Of a stretch of DNA of 64,000 nucleotides, positions 61,038 to 64,000 are shown one piece after another (the first letter of the stretch is position 1; each line of letters starts with the position of its first letter). Source of the stretch: Armatimonadota bacterium (lineage in GTDB: Bacteria; Sysuimicrobiota; Sysuimicrobiia; Sysuimicrobiales; Sysuimicrobiaceae); the NCBI GenBank assembly GCA_031460175.1, contig JAVKGW010000002.1, positions 124,001 to 188,000 of the forward strand. The letters are read 5' to 3'. The notes beneath the pieces are model-generated. The model searched no databases and had not been told where the DNA came from. It saw nothing but the letters and a program-made list of their open reading frames with translations. Made by a program: the position numbers and the translations under genes.

Positions 61038-62243
61038 ATGGCTACAATAGCGACGATGCGCCCGGTCTGGGGAATGGTGCTCCTCCTGCTGGCGGCCGCC
61101 GTGTTGCGGTTCTGGCGGCTCGGGGAGCCCCCCAAGCAGTTCTTCGACGAGATCTACTACGCCCGGACCGCCCAGGAGTACCTCACGGGCCGCCCCATCT
61201 ACGAGTGGACCCACCCGCCCCTCTCCAAGCTCCTCGTGGCGGGCAGCATCCGGGCCTTCGGCTTCACCCCGTGGGGGTGGCGGTTCGCATCCGCCCTGGC
61301 GGGGGTGCTGGGGGTGGCGGCCCTCTATGCCCTGGGATGCGCGGTGCTCGGGGATTCCCGTAAGGGCCTCACGGTGGCGGCCCTGGGCGCGTGGGACAGC
61401 CTGCTCCTGGTGGAGTCCCGGATCGCAAAGCCCGAGATCTTCCTCCTGCTCTTCGGCACCGCCGCCTACGCCGCGTGGTGGACGGCCCTCCGCACCCGCC
61501 GCCCGGGATGGTATCTCGCCGCAGGGCTCTGCGCGGGCGCGGCGATGGCCACGAAGTGGACGGGGCTCACGAGCGCGGGAATCCTGCTGGTCGCTAGCCT
61601 CCTCGCCTGGCGAAGAGGGGAACTCGCGGCTCCCGGGGCTAACTTCGCGGCCCTGCTGCTCCTCCCCGCGGTCCCCTACACGGCCTCCTACCTCCCCCAC
61701 CTCCTGCGGGGGGAGACGCTTGGGGATCTTCTGCGCCTCCACGAGAACATGTACCGGTACCACAGCACCCTGGTGGCCACCCATCCGTACGCGAGCCGCT
61801 GGTGGAGCTGGCCGCTCCTGCTGCGGCCCATGTGGTACCACTACGAGGCGCACGCGGGGATCATGACGGGAATCTTCGCGGTGGGAAACCCGATGGTGTG
61901 GTGGGCCATCCTCCCTGCGGTCGGGTTTGTGGCCTGGCGCACGGCCCGCAAGAGCCGCCCAGAGGACCCGTTCATCCTCGCGGGATTCCTCCTGTCCTAC
62001 CTCCCCTATGCCTTCATCGGCCGGCTCCTCTTCGTCTATCACATGTTGCCCGCCCTCCCTTTCGCGTATCTTGCCATCGCGGAGGCCCTGGACGCGGTGG
62101 AAAGGCGGATGGGAAGGAAGTGGAAGCGAGCGTACCTCCTCGTGGTGGCCATGGTCTTCGCGTTCCAGCTGCCGGTTCTCGTGGCCTATCCCGTGCCCGC
62201 CCGGTGGCTGCGGTGGTGGATCTGGATGCCCACATGGGTATGA
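61038..62243 (+). CDS. membrane glycosyltransferase, GT39/PMT-like
   Basis: This 401-residue protein has about ten membrane helices. The first external loop carries FFDEIYYARTAQEYLTG, with the Asp-Glu pair that is catalytic in protein mannosyltransferases, and then YEWTHPPLSKLLVAG, also typical. It would transfer a sugar from a lipid-linked donor to protein or lipid outside the membrane. An ATG at 61056, six codons later, follows a TACAAT by seven bases and could be a leaderless start. Confidence 0.85.
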   Translation: MATIATMRPVWGMVLLLLAAAVLRFWRLGEPPKQFFDEIYYARTAQEYLTGRPIYEWTHPPLSKLLVAGSIRAFGFTPWGWRFASALAGVLGVAALYALGCAVLGDSRKGLTVAALGAWDSLLLVESRIAKPEIFLLLFGTAAYAAWWTALRTRRPGWYLAAGLCAGAAMATKWTGLTSAGILLVASLLAWRRGELAAPGANFAALLLLPAVPYTASYLPHLLRGETLGDLLRLHENMYRYHSTLVATHPYASRWWSWPLLLRPMWYHYEAHAGIMTGIFAVGNPMVWWAILPAVGFVAWRTARKSRPEDPFILAGFLLSYLPYAFIGRLLFVYHMLPALPFAYLAIAEALDAVERRMGRKWKRAYLLVVAMVFAFQLPVLVAYPVPARWLRWWIWMPTWV

Positions 62244-63034
62244 AGCCTTCCCTGAGTGCCTTCTTTCCCGCCCACAACGAGGAGGGAAACATCGAGGAAA
62301 CCGTCCGGCGGGCACTCGAGGTGCTGCCCGCGTACGCGGAGACGTTTGAGGTCATCGTGGTAGACGACGGGAGTACGGACCGCACCGCGGAGGTGGTGCG
62401 CCGCCTCATGGAGGAGGACCCTCGCGTGCGGCTCGTGCAGCACGAGCGGAACCGGGGCTATGGAGCGGCCCTACGCACGGGATTTGCGGTCGCCCGGTAC
62501 GAGTGGGTGTTCTTCAGCGACGCGGATCTGCAGTTCGATCTCGCGGATCTGGGCCGGCTCGTTCTCCACACGGATCGAGGGGACCTCATCGTGGGCTACC
62601 GGCTTCGACGTCGGGACCCGCCTCATCGTCGTCTCATCGGCCGGGCCTGGAACCTGCTGGTGCGGTGGGGATTCGGGGTGCGGGTGCGGGACGTGGACTG
62701 CGCCTTCAAGCTCCTGCGTCGGGAAGTGGTGCAGCGCCTGCCCCTGCGAAGCGATGGGGCCTTCATCAGCACGGAGTTGCTTTGCCGGGCCGCAGCCTTA
62801 GGAGCCCGCATCGTAGAGGTAGGAGTCCCGCACTACCCCCGGCGGTGGGGCCGACAGGGCGGGGCAAGCCTGCGGGTGATCCTCCGAGCCCTACAGGAGC
62901 TGTGGCGGCTTCGACGGGAGCTCAGGCAGGCTTCCGGGTCAGGAGAACCAGCATCCACCCCAGCGCCGTCAGATGGAGGAGGGAGAGGACGGTGGTCACG
63001 GGGGGGAGGAAGAGGTTCCACACCGCGTGGGTAA
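62234..63034 (+). CDS. family 2 glycosyltransferase, dolichyl-phosphate-sugar synthase-like
   Basis: This 266-residue GT-A fold protein has SAFFPAHNEEGNIEETVRRAL at the N-terminus (shown in part), VIVVDDGSTDRTAEVV, WVFFSDADLQFD with the metal-binding DAD motif, and DVDCAFKLLRREV. It probably loads a sugar on a polyprenyl phosphate for the neighbouring GT39 enzyme. The start overlaps the GT39 stop by ten bases. The last 32 residues are Gly/Ser/Arg-rich, lie opposite the next gene, and may not be native. Confidence 0.87.
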   Translation: MGMKPSLSAFFPAHNEEGNIEETVRRALEVLPAYAETFEVIVVDDGSTDRTAEVVRRLMEEDPRVRLVQHERNRGYGAALRTGFAVARYEWVFFSDADLQFDLADLGRLVLHTDRGDLIVGYRLRRRDPPHRRLIGRAWNLLVRWGFGVRVRDVDCAFKLLRREVVQRLPLRSDGAFISTELLCRAAALGARIVEVGVPHYPRRWGRQGGASLRVILRALQELWRLRRELRQASGSGEPASTPAPSDGGGRGRWSRGGGRGSTPRG

Positions 63035-64000
63035 AGGGGGTACGGGTTGCGGGGTGCGTGCTCAGGTAGGCGAGGCCGTAGACGAGATCCACAAAGAGCA
63101 GGAAGGTGAGGGCGCCGACCGGTGGAAGCCCGATCCGCCCGCGGCCCCAGGCGAGGAGCCCGAAGGGCAGGGCCGGAAAGAGATAGCGCTCGTGCATCCG
63201 GGTGCCCAGGGTGAAGGCGCCCAGGAAGAGGGCGGCCGCGGCGAGATCATAGGACCCAGGTCCTCCCTCCCGGGCACACCGCCACAGGACGATCCCTCCG
63301 ACCGCGCCCACCAGCAGCAGCCCCCACACGTTCGCCGGCATGCCCATCCACGGGATGGCATCGGATTTCCAGTTAAACCCGAGGAGGTGCCACAGGTTGA
63401 GGGCGTTGACGGACCCGTAGGGGTAGACCCGGACGGCCTGGACGACCAGGGCGAGAAGCCGTGTGGGCGTCAAGCCAAACCCGAGGGAGGGGAGCACCAC
63501 GGCCGCGGCTCCGGTTGCCAGAACCCGTCCCCAATCCTCCCGAGGCAGTACCCTGGAACGGATCCCCCAAAGACCCATCAGGGGCAGCACCAGGGCGTAC
63601 TGGGGTTTGGTGAGGATCCCGAACCCGAGGAGCGCTCCCGCCAAGGTAGCCTTGCGGCTCTGCAGTGCCCACCAGCCCCCGAGGAGCCAGGCCACGGCCA
63701 CGCTCTCCGCCTGCCCCCACAGGGCCCCGATGCAGAGCACCGCGGGGTTCCACAGGTACCACGAGGCCGCCCGCGCCCCGCCCAGTCGCGCCACCAATCC
63801 CGCCACCGCGAAGTCCGCGAGGGCAGGGGGGAGCTTGACGAGCACCGGCCCGGCCTGTGGCACAAGCCGCATCAGGATCCCCACGGGCCACAGCACCAGC
63901 AGGTAACCGGGGGTGTAGTCCACGAAGGTGTCCGGAGCGTAGAAGCGGAGGGGGCCGGTCTGGGCCATCCGCACGGCCCAGGACTGGAAGGTGGCCACGT
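62922..64000 (-). CDS. membrane glycosyltransferase (GT87/mannosyltransferase-like), partial
   Basis: At least 358 residues with about ten membrane helices; the gene runs past the right window edge, so the true N-terminus is missing. The visible start ATFQSWAVRMAQTGPLRFYA, then FVDYTPGYLLVLWP, followed later by GFGILTKPQYALVLPL and TRMHERYLFPALPFG, is typical of polyprenyl-phosphate-dependent membrane sugar transferases. The end overlaps the convergent GT2 gene by 113 bases. Confidence 0.78.
   Translation of the reverse strand, partial: VATFQSWAVRMAQTGPLRFYAPDTFVDYTPGYLLVLWPVGILMRLVPQAGPVLVKLPPALADFAVAGLVARLGGARAASWYLWNPAVLCIGALWGQAESVAVAWLLGGWWALQSRKATLAGALLGFGILTKPQYALVLPLMGLWGIRSRVLPREDWGRVLATGAAAVVLPSLGFGLTPTRLLALVVQAVRVYPYGSVNALNLWHLLGFNWKSDAIPWMGMPANVWGLLLVGAVGGIVLWRCAREGGPGSYDLAAAALFLGAFTLGTRMHERYLFPALPFGLLAWGRGRIGLPPVGALTFLLFVDLVYGLAYLSTHPATRTPFTHAVWNLFLPPVTTVLSLLHLTALGWMLVLLTRKPA

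Overview
This 64 kb window is a gene-dense, high-GC bacterial chromosome segment. No stretch longer than about 250 bases lacks a gene. I see no insertion sequence, prophage, CRISPR array or rRNA. The organism cannot be named from the sequence. The content fits a deep-branching, probably Gram-positive-type aerobe: the block ileS / TraR-DksA-like / lspA / rluD / pyrR matches the Bacillus subtilis ileS-ylyA-lspA-ylyB-pyrR order, an attenuator resembling a T-box leader precedes ileS, and one secreted enzyme ends in repeats that look like S-layer homology domains. More than twenty gene junctions use 4-base ATGA or GTGA overlaps, so translational coupling is the rule. Several promoters sit so close to start codons that leaderless translation is likely.

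Layout. 1-8.5 kb: minus-strand respiratory complex I operon nuoABCDEFGHI(J). 8.6-13.4 kb: a cysteine desulfurase, a frameshifted GAF-GAF-PAS-GGDEF-EAL signalling gene and a MerR regulator. 13.4-21.9 kb: housekeeping genes (PHP phosphatase, phosphoesterase, Nudix, ThyX, GNAT, MFS, PyrR, RluD, LspA, TraR/DksA-like, Asp/Glu racemase). 22-27 kb: ileS with its leader, and a secreted FAD oxidoreductase. 27.3-30.9 kb: two coupled zinc dehydrogenases, a cupin and a DMT transporter.

30.9-39.1 kb is the most interesting region, a sulfate assimilation and siroheme operon transcribed leftward: Cys-rich leader peptide, sat, sulfite reductase fused to a MoaD/ThiS-like sulfur carrier, cysH, cysC with an unrecognised N-terminal domain, hemD, precorrin-2 dehydrogenase, cobA and a TauE-type exporter. 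Sulfate is activated, reduced to sulfite and then to sulfide, while the same operon supplies the siroheme needed by the reductase. The leader peptide has six cysteine codons among 31 and follows a strong promoter almost without a 5' UTR, which suggests cysteine-sensing attenuation.

39.1-52.9 kb is an aromatic-acid regulon of 4-hydroxyphenylacetate/homoprotocatechuate type, arranged as two divergent arms around a GntR gene and a perfect 14-bp palindrome. The left arm has gntR, a DapA-like aldolase, an FAH-family enzyme, an aldehyde dehydrogenase with an internal deletion, an HpaB-like monooxygenase, a frameshifted binding protein, an HIBADH-like dehydrogenase, a cupin and a LigM-like O-demethylase. 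The right arm has the extradiol dioxygenase and a Liv-type ABC importer in which permease and ATPase are fused. 52.9-57.4 kb holds a second, complete Liv-type ABC importer. 57.5-61 kb has ftsH, tilS and an elongator tRNA-Met. 61-64 kb has three membrane-linked glycosyltransferases, the last cut by the window edge.
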